From CAZIXN01 sp039180415 (lineage in GTDB: Bacteria; Planctomycetota; Phycisphaerae; Phycisphaerales; Phycisphaeraceae): a stretch of DNA of 51,437 bases. Within the stretch, counting starts at the first letter, position 1; every line of letters starts with the position of its first letter. The position numbers were made by a program, and so were the translations under genes. Location: the NCBI GenBank assembly GCA_039180415.1, contig JBCDDH010000018.1:1-51437 (forward strand). Reading direction: 5' to 3'. The notes beneath the pieces were generated by a model that was not told where the DNA came from, did no database searches, and was given only the letters and a program-made list of their open reading frames with translations. Below, in pieces: positions 18,533 to 26,941 of this stretch.

Positions 18533-19147
18533 TCAAGCGTCCGGCACGTCGCTTGATTCCGGCGTCGGCGGCAGCGGCTCGGATTCGGGCTCGGCTTCGG
18601 GCAACGCCACGCCCGGCGGCAACGGACTCGGCACCGCTTCCGTCGGCACGGCCCAGCCCAACGCCTCCACCGACAACCGCAGCGGACGCACCCGCGTCAC
18701 CGCCCAGTCTTCGCCGACGTACCACTCCAATTCCACCATCACCGCCGCCCGCCCGGTCGGGCTCGGACGCACGATGTCCACCTCCGCCGCCTTGCCCCGC
18801 ACCCGCACCCCCGCGACGGCCACGCTCGGCACCGGCGCTTCTCGCAACGTGTCCGGCGTGATCGCTCCGCCGCCGAGCCGGAGCACCACTTCCTGGTACG
18901 TCTGCTGGCTCGCGCCCTCGGGCAGCAGCACCTCGTAGACACCCGGAACGCCTTCGGCTTCTATCGCCGCAGCCAGCGACTTGGACATAATGTCGACCAC
19001 GTCTCCCCCGTTGGGGCTGTCGCGTGCGAGGTCCCCGCGCTGCGGCGGGATGTTGATGTAGGTCGGCCCGGTGCAACCGGCCAAACCGGCCGCGGTCGCT
19101 ATCAGGAGCACGCCACCCACGATCGGCAAGCGGAACGTCTTAAGCAT
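18533..19147 (-). CDS. Lipoprotein of unknown function
   Basis: The 204-residue product opens with M-L-K-T-F-R-L-P-I-V-G-G, a hydrophobic run and the lipobox L-A-G-C-T near residue 25, so it should be lipidated and membrane-bound outside the cytoplasm. The mature part carries D-I-M-S-K-S-L-A-A-A-I-E-A-E-G, then V-Y-E-V-L-L-P-E-G-A and a segment with V-E-L-E-W-Y-V-G-E-D-W-A-V-T-R-V-R-P-L-R-L-type beta strands. The last 45 residues are Pro/Glu-rich and probably unstructured. I recognise no family. It lies 29 bp upstream of the two-copy domain protein on the same strand, so they probably form one operon and may act in one envelope complex. Confidence 0.82.
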   Translation of the reverse strand: MLKTFRLPIVGGVLLIATAAGLAGCTGPTYINIPPQRGDLARDSPNGGDVVDIMSKSLAAAIEAEGVPGVYEVLLPEGASQQTYQEVVLRLGGGAITPDTLREAPVPSVAVAGVRVRGKAAEVDIVRPSPTGRAAVMVELEWYVGEDWAVTRVRPLRLSVEALGWAVPTEAVPSPLPPGVALPEAEPESEPLPPTPESSDVPDA

Positions 19148-19199
19148 TTGCGCATCCTAACGCCCAAGCCGTCTTCGTTCCGCCGACAACGGCGCCGCT

Positions 19200-20078
19200 T
19201 CAGCCGCGGTAGATCGGCCCGCCGTCCATCTCTTGCCGCAACCCACGGGCCTTGTCCAAACCGAAGTCTCGCCGCGCACGCCGCACCGCCGCCCGCCGAA
19301 CGCGCCGCATCGCCGCCGATGGCAAACCCGAGGCCGACGCGTAGGCCCGCAGCAGCGTCCGCGCGTCCGCCCATCGTCCCAGCAGCCGCAACCGGTGCGC
19401 CATCTGCGCCGTATTCCGGCAGCGCGCCCGCAGGCGCCACGGCCCCAACACCCGCCTCGTCCGGTCGTTGTCGATGAACGTCACCGAACGCTCTCGCCCG
19501 TCGGACGCAGGCCCCAGTAGCACGTTGCCCGGAACAAAGTCGCCGTGCCCGAACCCGCACGCGTGCAGGTGTGCCGCCGCTTCCGCCGCCCGCACGACCG
19601 CCCGGTCGTACGCCTCGCCCCGGCCGATCGACCGGCGCAACGCGCGCAGCGAAACCCCGTCCACCCCCGCCAATACCACCGCGTGCTCCAGCCAGGGCCT
19701 CGACAGCCGGCTGCCCGCGAACCATACGGTCGGCACGCCGATCCCCGCTTCTCGCATCGCCCGGCCTATCCGAGCCACCCGCCACGATTGCGGCCGCCCC
19801 AAGCGCAGCAACCCACGCAGCAACGGCTCGCGCGTGTGCTTGACGTACAGCTCATCGGCGATCCGCCGAGCCGGCGCCGGCTCCACGCGGTAGGCGACGC
19901 TACGCTCCCGTCGATTCACCGCTTCGCTCGGCCAGCGCTCCGCCAACACCAACCGCACCCACCTCACCCGGCCCGCGCGCAACCGCGGCGTCTGCCACCC
20001 GACCCAACCGTCTCGATTGAACCAGACCAAGCGTTCCGCGTCGCGGTCGGATCGGGATGGACTTGGCGTCTGACTCAT
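19200..20078 (-). CDS. Kdo/WaaP-family lipopolysaccharide-kinase-like protein
   Basis: The 292-residue protein has the pared-down protein-kinase fold of LPS kinases (WaaP, KdkA, InaA). The candidate ATP-binding Lys is Lys80 in E-L-Y-V-K-H. The catalytic loop is F-G-H-G-D-F-V-P-G-N-V-L-L, with His178 and catalytic Asp180. The metal-binding strand is F-I-D-N-D-R-T, with Asp203 in place of the DFG Asp. Arg content is very high in the first and last thirds, as in enzymes that meet acidic lipids. If it acts as the family does, it phosphorylates sugar of a lipid A-type core at the inner membrane. It might instead act on another lipid or a small molecule. Genes on both sides run in the same direction. 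Confidence 0.8.
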   Translation of the reverse strand: MSQTPSPSRSDRDAERLVWFNRDGWVGWQTPRLRAGRVRWVRLVLAERWPSEAVNRRERSVAYRVEPAPARRIADELYVKHTREPLLRGLLRLGRPQSWRVARIGRAMREAGIGVPTVWFAGSRLSRPWLEHAVVLAGVDGVSLRALRRSIGRGEAYDRAVVRAAEAAAHLHACGFGHGDFVPGNVLLGPASDGRERSVTFIDNDRTRRVLGPWRLRARCRNTAQMAHRLRLLGRWADARTLLRAYASASGLPSAAMRRVRRAAVRRARRDFGLDKARGLRQEMDGGPIYRG

Positions 20079-20104
20079 CGCCGGCCGATCCTAATCGGCG
20101 TCGC

Positions 20105-20584
20105 TCAGAACAGCTTGGGCTTGCCCATCGCGCGACGCCAGGCGGAGAGCTGCCCTAGGTGCAGCGACGTGTGCCCGGTCATCGAGAACGCCAGGAAGTC
20201 GCCGACCGTGGGCAGCGACGCGGCCAGCCGCCCGCGCTTGGGCTTGCTCAGCGTTTCGGCGTCGGCCGAGGTCGCCGCGGCGATCAAGCGCTCGTTCGCC
20301 GCGTGCCAGGCGTCGATCAGTTCCGACTTGCCGGGGTAATCCGCCGGATCATGCGTGAGTCCGGAACCGAAACCGAAGCGGTCGTTCCAGTCGCCCAGCT
20401 GCGCCACCCCGCCCGCATCGACGCTGTGCGCGTCCGCCGCGAGCGCGAGGTGACCGACGATCCACGCCGGGTGGTTCACGTCCGGCGACGCGCTCGTGCA
20501 CATCGTCTCCGGCTCGATATCCGCCAACAGATTGTCCCCGTAACCCTGCATGAATCGCAGGACGCCGGCCTCGCGTTCGAGCAT
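20105..20584 (-). CDS. DinB-like four-helix metalloprotein
   Basis: The 159-residue protein matches the DinB/YfiT-like helical bundle. The three metal-ligand histidines expected for the fold appear as I-V-G-H-L-A-L-A at about residue 46 and, near the C-terminus, T-G-H-T-S-L-H-L-G-Q, where two His are four apart. The sequence P-A-W-I-V-G-H before it is also typical. Members include damage-inducible proteins of unknown role and thiol-dependent transferases using bacillithiol or mycothiol; which applies here is unclear. ATG at 20584 follows a 40-bp gap from glmS. It could share a transcript with the kinase gene downstream (26 bp apart). Confidence 0.85.
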   Translation of the reverse strand: MLEREAGVLRFMQGYGDNLLADIEPETMCTSASPDVNHPAWIVGHLALAADAHSVDAGGVAQLGDWNDRFGFGSGLTHDPADYPGKSELIDAWHAANERLIAAATSADAETLSKPKRGRLAASLPTVGDFLAFSMTGHTSLHLGQLSAWRRAMGKPKLF

Positions 20585-20624
20585 ATCGTGTCTCCGGTAA
20601 GGGTCGCGGTTGCCGTTCCGCGCT

Positions 20625-22595
20625 TCACTCTACCGTGACGCTCTTCGCCAGATTCCGCGGCTTGTCCACGTCGTGGCCCCGCAGCACGGCCGCGTGATAC
20701 GAAAGCAACTGCAACGGCACCACCGTCAGCAGCGGCTGCAACGGCTCGGGCACGTCCGGCACGCGGAACACCGCGTCGCTGTACCGCTCGATATCCGTGT
20801 CGCCCTCGGTCGCCACCGCGAGGACGCGTCCGCCGCGGGCACGGACCTCCTCGATGTTGCTCATCACCTTGTCGTACTGGCTGCCCCGCGTCGCGATGAA
20901 AACCACGGGCATACCGTCGTCGATCAGCGCGATCGGGCCGTGCTTCATCTCGGCGGCCGGCATGCCCTCCGCATGGATGTAGCTGATCTCCTTAAGCTTC
21001 AGCGCGCCTTCCAACGCAACCGGGTAGTTGTAGCCCCGCCCCAGGAACAGCCAGTTGTCGCGGTCCACGACCTCGGCCGCCTTCCCCTTGATGTAATCGC
21101 TCTGCCGCACCAGCGAGGCGACGTGCTCGGGGATCCGATCCAGGTGTTCGAGATACGTCTCCATGTCCGCCTGGCTCATGACCCGCCGCTTGCCCATGAA
21201 CAGGGCCAGCATCGTCAGCACGGCGACCTGACCGACAAACGCCTTCGTGCTCGCCACGCCGATCTCCGGGCCGACGCGGAGGTACACGCCCGCGTCCGTC
21301 TCCCGCGCCATCGTCGACCCCACCACGTTCACCGCGCCCAACGCCAACGCGCCGCGTTCCTTCGCCTCCTGCAAGGCCGCCATCGTGTCCGCCGTCTCGC
21401 CGGACTGGCTCACCGCAACGATCACCGTGCCGGCTTCGATCAGGGGGTTGCGGTACCGGAACTCGCTGGCATAAGTCGCCCGGCTCGGCAGCTTCGCCAG
21501 GTCCTCCATCAAGTACTCGCCGATCAGGCCCGCGTGGTACGCCGTGCCCTGGCCCGTGAACACGAACCGCTTCGCCCGCACCAGTTCGCGCGACAAGGCG
21601 TTCAACCCGCCCAGTACGATCCGCCCTTCCCGCACGTCGACCCGCCCCCGCAGGCACGTCCGCAGCGTCGCCGGCTGCTCCATGATCTCCTTGAGCATGT
21701 AATGCGGGTAGTCGCCCAGTTCGATCTGCTCGAGCTCGAACTCCAGGTCCGCCACCTCGTGGCTGACCGCTTCGTTCTCCAACGTCGTCGTGTGCATCGG
21801 ACGGACCCAACCCGCGGCGCAGGGGGCGTCTTGACCCGGTTGCAAACTCCCGGCGGGGCCGGCCTGGAGCCGCACCACCTGCCCGTCGTCCAGCGTCACC
21901 GCCCGGCTCGTGTGGCTCACGATCGCCGACCCGTCGCTGGCCACCACGTACGCCCCGTCCGCCACCCCCACGATCAGCGGGCTGCCTTTCCGCGCCGCCA
22001 CCAGCGTGCACGGCTCCGCGTCGCAAACCGCCGCCACCGCGTACGCCCCGGTCACCTCCCGCAACGCCAAACGCAGGGCGTGCTCCAATCGGGAGAAGCC
22101 CACGTCCTCCGAGCGAGTGTCCACCTTGCCGTACATCTCCGCCACCAGCTTGGCCAGCACCTCCGTGTCCGTCTCGCTCGTGAACGCGTGCCCTTTGTTT
22201 TCCAACAGGGTGCGCAGCGCCGCGTAGTTCTCGATCGTCCCGTTGTGCACCAGCGCGATGGTCGCACCGTCCGCTGATTCGCCCACGTGCGGGTGGGCGT
22301 TGGCCTCGGTCACCTTCCCGTGCGTCGCCCACCGCGTGTGCGCGATCCCCAGCGCCCCCTCGACTCCGCCCGCCGCGGCCACCGCGTCTTCCAACACGGC
22401 CACCCGCCCCACCGCTTTGCACAGTTGCAAGTCCCCGAAAACCTGGGGCGGAGAAGCCGCTGCGCGATCGACACCCTCGGGGGCCAAAACCGCGACCCCG
22501 GCCGAGTCGTACCCCCGGTATTCCAACCGCTTCAACCCCTCCAAGAGCACCGGCAACGCCGACCCAGAACCGACGTACGCCACGATGCCACACAT
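20625..22595 (-). CDS. glmS: Glutamine--fructose-6-phosphate aminotransferase GlmS
   Basis: GlmS makes glucosamine-6-phosphate from fructose-6-phosphate and glutamine, the entry to amino-sugar synthesis for peptidoglycan and LPS. The product starts M-C-G-I-V-A-Y-V-G, so Cys2 is the N-terminal nucleophile of the glutaminase. H-T-R-W-A-T-H-G and H-N-G-T-I-E-N-Y follow. The two SIS domains hold S-Q-S-G-E-T-A-D-T-M and A-Y-H-A-G-L. The C-terminus P-R-N-L-A-K-S-V-T-V-E is standard. At 656 residues it is about 45 longer than E. coli GlmS, with extra residues near 35-55 and 225-245. CAGGAG precedes the ATG by 9 nt. I see no glmS ribozyme upstream. Confidence 0.97.
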   Translation of the reverse strand: MCGIVAYVGSGSALPVLLEGLKRLEYRGYDSAGVAVLAPEGVDRAAASPPQVFGDLQLCKAVGRVAVLEDAVAAAGGVEGALGIAHTRWATHGKVTEANAHPHVGESADGATIALVHNGTIENYAALRTLLENKGHAFTSETDTEVLAKLVAEMYGKVDTRSEDVGFSRLEHALRLALREVTGAYAVAAVCDAEPCTLVAARKGSPLIVGVADGAYVVASDGSAIVSHTSRAVTLDDGQVVRLQAGPAGSLQPGQDAPCAAGWVRPMHTTTLENEAVSHEVADLEFELEQIELGDYPHYMLKEIMEQPATLRTCLRGRVDVREGRIVLGGLNALSRELVRAKRFVFTGQGTAYHAGLIGEYLMEDLAKLPSRATYASEFRYRNPLIEAGTVIVAVSQSGETADTMAALQEAKERGALALGAVNVVGSTMARETDAGVYLRVGPEIGVASTKAFVGQVAVLTMLALFMGKRRVMSQADMETYLEHLDRIPEHVASLVRQSDYIKGKAAEVVDRDNWLFLGRGYNYPVALEGALKLKEISYIHAEGMPAAEMKHGPIALIDDGMPVVFIATRGSQYDKVMSNIEEVRARGGRVLAVATEGDTDIERYSDAVFRVPDVPEPLQPLLTVVPLQLLSYHAAVLRGHDVDKPRNLAKSVTVE

Positions 22596-22683
22596 CCGCG
22601 ATCTCCTGAGACAAAAAAACTATCGGCAAAATAGCGGACACGCTTGGGTCGGGTGTGGCCACCCGTCGCTTCGCCAAGCCAGG

Positions 22684-22715
22684 AAAAAGCCCGTCCGGCA
22701 GAACGGGCCTTTTTC
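22684..22715 (-). terminator. Intrinsic terminator of the pseudopilin gene
   Basis: On the minus strand the hairpin GCCCGT-loop-ACGGGC (with a bulged C) is flanked by A-run and T-run, giving AAAAAGGCCCGT ... ACGGGCTTTTT. It lies 34 bp after the pseudopilin stop and separates that transcript from glmS downstream. The A/T flanks could let it work in both directions. Confidence 0.8.
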
Positions 22716-22748
22716 GGGTCTTATGAAACTAGAGGCCAACAGCGATGA

Positions 22749-23603
22749 TTACTCGGGCTTGCCGTCGCGCGTCCACGGATTGTTTTCGTCGTCCGCGCCC
22801 GGCAGGTCGGCGTACGGATCGAAGATGTCGTTGACCGCAAACGGCGAGGCGTGGCCGTCGGCGTAGGCCATCTGAAGGTTCGAATCGTTCGCGTGCCGGG
22901 CGTGGACGGATTCCACCACCGCGTTGGGCATCGGACCGTGATCGAATCCGCGTAACACGAAGAACGCTCTCTGCTGGATGTCCGAGCGGAAATTCGTATG
23001 CCGCGGGTCGGCGATGGGGTACCAGCCGTCGACGATGGAAAGGGTTTCGGAAGCACTGCGGAGGTTGTCAAGATTCTCCGAGATCGACAGGTCCCGGAAG
23101 CTTCTCGCTTCGTCCCACTGGCTCATCAGCAACAGGTTCGCGGAGTAGTCGATGTTCCGCCAAAAGCCGTTCCGATAGTCGTCGTCGGGAGCGCTGACAA
23201 TGGTGATTTGCGTGCTTTCCTTGGACTCGTCGAACCGGGGGCAGATGAAGCTGGTGTCCTTGGGCATGTAGCCGTCGCGCACAAGGGAACCGGTCCAAAA
23301 AATATCCGCATCAAAAAGGTTGGCCGCCGGTGGACCGCCCCGGCCACCACCGCTACTGGTGGCGTTCCCGCTGGCGGCACGGACCCAGTAGTTCTGGTTG
23401 TCGGCCGCGTAGGACGCGAACGCGATGCCGATCTGGCGGAGGTTGCTGAGGCAGACCGCGTCGCGAGCGGCGTTGCGGGCGGCGGTCAGGGCCGGCAGCA
23501 GGATGCCCACCAGCAAGGCGATGATCGAGATCACCACGAGCAGTTCGATCAGGGTGAACGCGCCGCGGCGGGCGATAGCGTGAGCGGGGTTGGCGTGCTT
23601 CAT
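22749..23603 (-). CDS. Type IV pilin-like (pseudopilin) secreted protein
   Basis: The 284-residue protein has a prepilin N-terminus: R-R-G-A-F-T-L-I-E-L-L-V-V-I-S-I-I-A-L-L. Prepilin peptidase would cut after the Gly, although an extra Ala before Phe places the key Glu at +6 rather than +5. The remainder of the first helix (A-L-T-A-A-R-N-A-A-R-D-A-V-C-L-S-N-L-R-Q) is the C-L-x-N-L-[RK]-Q-[IL] form seen in the large planctomycete pseudopilin families. Near the C-terminus A-Y-A-D-G-H-A resembles the D-G-H box of those families. Such proteins are expanded in planctomycetes; individual roles are mostly unknown. A 213-bp AT-richer upstream region holds its promoter, and a terminator follows at 22715-22684. 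Confidence 0.9.
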   Translation of the reverse strand: MKHANPAHAIARRGAFTLIELLVVISIIALLVGILLPALTAARNAARDAVCLSNLRQIGIAFASYAADNQNYWVRAASGNATSSGGGRGGPPAANLFDADIFWTGSLVRDGYMPKDTSFICPRFDESKESTQITIVSAPDDDYRNGFWRNIDYSANLLLMSQWDEARSFRDLSISENLDNLRSASETLSIVDGWYPIADPRHTNFRSDIQQRAFFVLRGFDHGPMPNAVVESVHARHANDSNLQMAYADGHASPFAVNDIFDPYADLPGADDENNPWTRDGKPE

Positions 23604-23608
23604 GAGAA

Positions 23609-23638
23609 ATTCCGGGGTTTCCGAGGCATTCCGGGGTT
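23609..23638. repeat. Short direct repeat in the pseudopilin leader
   Basis: The 11-mer ATTCCGGGGTT occurs at 23609-23619 and again at 23628-23638, 19 nt apart, directly upstream of the pseudopilin start (minus strand AACCCCGGAAT twice). The nearer copy overlaps the place of a ribosome site. It may be a binding site for a regulator or merely a slippage relic. Confidence 0.4.
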
Positions 23639-23816
23639 CAAAAGCCCCTACCAGTCAAAAAACGCGAAAGCCAGCGGCGGTTGAACGCGAAGGGTTCGCA
23701 AGAATTGAAAAACGGGCCGCAGGCTTATGTAATTATTCTGCCGCGCGATCCCGAATTCGTCAAGCACCGAAAACCCGATTCGGATGATTTTTGGCCCCGG
23801 AAACAGGCCGACCGAC

Positions 23817-24848
23817 TCAGAATTGCACCGGCAAACCCTCGGCTTTCCACTTTTCGACCAGTAAGCGGGCCTCGTCCGCGAGAGCACTGATCCGCAGCGC
23901 GGCGTCGGCGAAGTTCTCGAATAGAGCCGGATCATTGAGCACGCGGGCGGCGGTGCCTTCGCCGTCGAGCGTGAGTTGGAGGATGTCCTGCAGCTGCTTG
24001 AGCGTCGCCGTGGAGTCCTCCGCGACGGCCAATACCCGGTTGGCAACGGTATCGAGCTGAGCCTGGGCCGAGGCGGTGGCTTCGGAGAGTTCGGCCCGCG
24101 TGTCGGTGACGGCGGCGCGGGCCTCGGTCATCATCGCGTTGGCCTGCTCGGAGGCGGCGCGGGCGTTGGCCATCGTGGCCCGGAAATCCTGCGCCACGGC
24201 TTCGTCGCCGCTGTAGCGTCGGATATCGGTGAGGATGGCTTCCATCTGCGAGAGCCGGCCCTCGAGCGACGCGAGCACTCTGCCCAGGCCCTGATCGGCG
24301 AGGCCGTTGGGCCGGTCGGCGTCACCAAGCAGCGCGTTGACGTTGCGGCCGACGCGGTTCCACTCCTGGCTGAAATCTTCGAAGCTGGTGGTCAGGCGGT
24401 TGAGCTGGGCGAACGCGCCGGCGAGCGAGCCGAGCTCGCCCGGGATGGTGGCGGTGCCGTCGGTCGCGAGGAACTCGGTGTAATCGGCGTCGGGCCCGTT
24501 GTCGGGCACGAGCTGGACGGTGGCGGTGCCGCCCAACAGGTCGGTGTCGACCTCGGCGTGGACGGGAGCCGGGATCCGCAGGTCGCGGGTGATGCGAGCG
24601 CGGACCAGGACGCCCGAGCCCGGGGGGTTCTTGAATTCGATGGAGCGGACCTCGCCGACGCGGATGCCGTAGAGCTGGACGGCGGAGCCTTCGCCGAGGG
24701 TGACGGCGTCGGCCATGTCGATGGTGATCGCGTAGCCTGAACGGAGGAACGCGGGGACGTAGCCGAAGAGGAACAGCAAGACGGCGAGGCCGACGACACC
24801 GGCGAGGGTGGTGACGCCGACGGTGAGGTTGCGGGTGGTGTCGTTCAT
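23817..24848 (-). CDS. MlaD/MCE-family lipid-transport substrate-binding protein
   Basis: MCE proteins form hexameric rings that pass phospholipids between inner and outer membranes. The 343-residue product has a single transmembrane helix near the N-terminus (V-G-L-A-V-L-L-F-L-F-G). The MCE domain follows: I-T-I-D-M-A-D-A-V-T-L-G-E-G-S-A-V, then L-Y-G-I-R-V-G-E-V-R-S-I. The C-terminal half is long and helical, with alternating Ala and charged residues, as in MCE proteins that build a stalk or needle. ATG at 24848 (M-N-D-T-T-R-N) is preferred over GTG at 24860. It lies 35 bp after the MlaF-like ATPase gene. No MlaE permease gene is adjacent. Confidence 0.9.
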   Translation of the reverse strand: MNDTTRNLTVGVTTLAGVVGLAVLLFLFGYVPAFLRSGYAITIDMADAVTLGEGSAVQLYGIRVGEVRSIEFKNPPGSGVLVRARITRDLRIPAPVHAEVDTDLLGGTATVQLVPDNGPDADYTEFLATDGTATIPGELGSLAGAFAQLNRLTTSFEDFSQEWNRVGRNVNALLGDADRPNGLADQGLGRVLASLEGRLSQMEAILTDIRRYSGDEAVAQDFRATMANARAASEQANAMMTEARAAVTDTRAELSEATASAQAQLDTVANRVLAVAEDSTATLKQLQDILQLTLDGEGTAARVLNDPALFENFADAALRISALADEARLLVEKWKAEGLPVQF

Positions 24849-24883
24849 GGCGAGCCACACGATATCTCGGGCGGGAGGGGCCT

Positions 24884-25672
24884 TCAGTTTTCCGCGAAGC
24901 CGTTGCGGATCGCTTCGAGTTCGACCGCATCGGCCTGACCGTTGGCGAACCGCTGGACCCGCTCGTCTTGTGAAGCCCGAAACGCTTCGGGGTCGGCGTC
25001 GAGGTAGACCTTGCCTTCGTGGAGCAGCACGAAGCGGTCGCCGACCTTGTCGGCCGAGACCATGTCGTGAGTGACGACGATGCCGGTGACCCCGGTGTGA
25101 TCGCGCAACGCGGCGATCAGCTCGTTGATGACGTCGGCGCGGATCGGGTCCAGGCCGGTGGTCGGCTCGTCGTAGAGCACCAGGTCCGGCTCCAAGGCCA
25201 CGGCCCGCGCGAGCGCGACGCGTTTCCGTTGCCCGCCGGACAGCTCGCCGGGCATCTTGCGCTGGATGCCGGGCAGACCGACGTGCTTAAGCAGGGCTTC
25301 GGCCTTATCCGCCCGTTGGGACGTGCTCAGATCGGTGTGCTCCGCGAGCGGGAAGGCGACGTTGTCGCCGACCGTCATCGAGTCGAACAGGGCTCCCATC
25401 TGAAAGAGGAAACCCATGCGTTGGCGTAACGCGACCAGGCCGCGCTCGCTGCGGGTATCCACACGCTGCCCATCGAAATACACCTCGCCCGCGTCGGGAC
25501 GCAGCAGCCCCATGATGTGCTTGAGCATGACGCTCTTGCCGGTGCCGGAAGGCCCGAGGACGACGGTGGTCTTGCCGCGCTCGAAAGACAGGTCGACGCC
25601 GTCGAGCACGGTGAGCGGACCGAAGGATTTGCGGACGCCGACGAGGGAGACGATGGCGGAAGAAGCAGGCAT
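24884..25672 (-). CDS. MlaF-type ABC transporter ATPase
   Basis: This is the ATP-hydrolysing subunit of a phospholipid-trafficking (Mla/MCE) transporter. The 262-residue product has Walker A G-P-S-G-T-G-K-S at residues 40-47, Q-loop G-F-L-F-Q-M-G-A-L-F-D-S-M-T-V (the F-Q-x-G-A-L-F-D form typical of MlaF), signature L-S-G-G-Q, Walker B L-V-L-Y-D-E-P-T-T-G-L-D-P and switch H-D-M. It lies directly upstream of the MlaD-like gene and 6 nt after the stop codon of the aminotransferase, so all three are probably co-transcribed. The cognate permease (MlaE) is not in the window. M-P-A-S-S-A-I-V-S-L at 25672 is the natural start. Confidence 0.93.
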   Translation of the reverse strand: MPASSAIVSLVGVRKSFGPLTVLDGVDLSFERGKTTVVLGPSGTGKSVMLKHIMGLLRPDAGEVYFDGQRVDTRSERGLVALRQRMGFLFQMGALFDSMTVGDNVAFPLAEHTDLSTSQRADKAEALLKHVGLPGIQRKMPGELSGGQRKRVALARAVALEPDLVLYDEPTTGLDPIRADVINELIAALRDHTGVTGIVVTHDMVSADKVGDRFVLLHEGKVYLDADPEAFRASQDERVQRFANGQADAVELEAIRNGFAEN

Positions 25673-25678
25673 GACGCT

Positions 25679-26791
25679 TCAATCCCCCGCGAAGTAATCC
25701 CGGATCGCTTCGACGACTTCGTCCTGCTGGGCGCTGGTCATCTCGGCGTAGATCGGGATGCTCAGAACCTCGTTGCAAGCCTTCTCGGCTTGCGGGAGCG
25801 TCCCCGGGCCAAAGCCCAGGCCGGCGAACACGGGCTGCAGGTGCAACGGCTTGGGGTAGTACACGCGGTTGCCGATGCCCATGGCGTCGAGGTGGAAGCG
25901 CAGCGGGTCCCGGCCGCCGCCACGCACGCGGATGGTGTACAGGCTGTAGGAATGCACGACGTGTTCGACGGCTTCGGGGGTCGTGACCGCGAGGTTCTCG
26001 AGCTGCTTGCGGTACCGCCGGGCGATCGCGCGGCGACGCTGCGTCCACTGCGGGACGTAAGGCAGCTTCACCGAGAGCAGCGCAGCCTGAAGTGGGTCCA
26101 TGCGGAACGCGCCCGAGAGCTGACGGACCGTGAACGCACCCTCGATGCCGTGCACGCGGAGCTGCTTGAGCCGTACGGCGAGGTCGTCGTCGTCGGTGGC
26201 GACGGCACCGGCGTCGCCGGCACCGGCGAGCGTCTTGGTGGGATAGAAACTGAACGTGGAGAGGTGCCCGAGGCTGCCGGCGGGCCGGCCGTGGTAGCTG
26301 GCACCGATGGCCATGTCGGCGTCTTCGATAAGCCGCAGGCCGTGGCGTTCGGCGATCTCGTGCAGCGCGAACATGTTCGAGGGCAAGCCGTACAGATGCA
26401 CCGCGAGGATGGCCTTGGTGCGGGGCGTGATCGCGGCTTCGACGGCGTCGGGGTCGAGGTTGAACGTGAGCGGCCGGATGTCCGCGAACACCGGCGTACC
26501 CCCGGCCTTGACGATCGACTCGGCGGTATGCAAGTAGGTGAACGGGCTGACGATCACTTCGTCGCCGGGCTGCAGATTGAGCGTGAGCAGCGCGACGGCG
26601 ATGGCGTCGGTGCCCGAGGACACGCCCACGACGTGCTTGACGCCGACAAACTCTGCGAGCTGCTTCTCGAAAGCCTCGACGTACGGACCGAGGATCAACC
26701 GCCCGGACTCGAGCACCTCGGCGAACGCGGCCTTCAGCTCCGGCATCAGTTGGCGGTGCTGTTCGGAAAGATCGGTGAGCGGAACGGGCAT
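25679..26791 (-). CDS. DegT/DnrJ/EryC1-family sugar aminotransferase
   Basis: These PLP enzymes aminate keto-sugars attached to nucleotides for cell-surface glycans. The 370-residue product shows S-S-G-T-D-A-I at about 58-64 (phosphate binding), L-I-E-D-A-D-M-A-I-G-A and the Schiff-base lysine Lys186 in F-S-F-Y-P-T-K-T-L. The residue after D-A-D is Met, where family members usually have Gln or His. R-V-H-G and the C-terminal Y-Y-P-K-P-L-H-L-Q are standard. ATG at 26791 (M-P-V-P-L-T-D-L) fits the family start; longer frames run into the divergent gene. It begins a predicted operon with the MlaF and MlaD homologues. The sugar substrate is unknown. Confidence 0.92.
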   Translation of the reverse strand: MPVPLTDLSEQHRQLMPELKAAFAEVLESGRLILGPYVEAFEKQLAEFVGVKHVVGVSSGTDAIAVALLTLNLQPGDEVIVSPFTYLHTAESIVKAGGTPVFADIRPLTFNLDPDAVEAAITPRTKAILAVHLYGLPSNMFALHEIAERHGLRLIEDADMAIGASYHGRPAGSLGHLSTFSFYPTKTLAGAGDAGAVATDDDDLAVRLKQLRVHGIEGAFTVRQLSGAFRMDPLQAALLSVKLPYVPQWTQRRRAIARRYRKQLENLAVTTPEAVEHVVHSYSLYTIRVRGGGRDPLRFHLDAMGIGNRVYYPKPLHLQPVFAGLGFGPGTLPQAEKACNEVLSIPIYAEMTSAQQDEVVEAIRDYFAGD

Positions 26792-26873
26792 GAGCGGGTC
26801 CCAGGTGGGAAGGTCCAAGTTCGGAGCCGGACGCTCCGAAGGGTCGCCCGAAGGCCGCGGCGAGGCGGCGCGG

Positions 26874-26925
26874 TTGGCCTCGCGCGGAAGCGGGAGCATA
26901 ATGCAACTTCCCGCCCGCTTCCGCG
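26874..26925 (+). promoter_or_regulatory. Predicted promoter of the zinc-ribbon gene, straddled by a 12-bp inverted repeat
   Basis: TTGGCC at 26874-26879 and CATAAT at 26897-26902 are 17 bp apart and read towards the gene at 26942. A perfect inverted repeat, CGCGGAAGCGGG at 26883-26894 and CCCGCTTCCGCG at 26914-26925, brackets the -10 element and the predicted start. This is the usual geometry of a repressor site, though it could instead form a hairpin in divergent transcripts. Confidence 0.5.
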
Positions 26926-26941
26926 ACTTGAGACCCGCACG

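Noticed and set aside
20610..22277. Long plus-strand open frame opposite glmS
   Set aside because: Arg/His/Pro-rich translation with no motif; it mirrors the codon bias of the certain glmS gene on the other strand.
22596..22748. glmS ribozyme or riboswitch upstream of glmS
   Set aside because: Only a terminator and a short leader with a ribosome site are visible; no ribozyme core elements and too little space.
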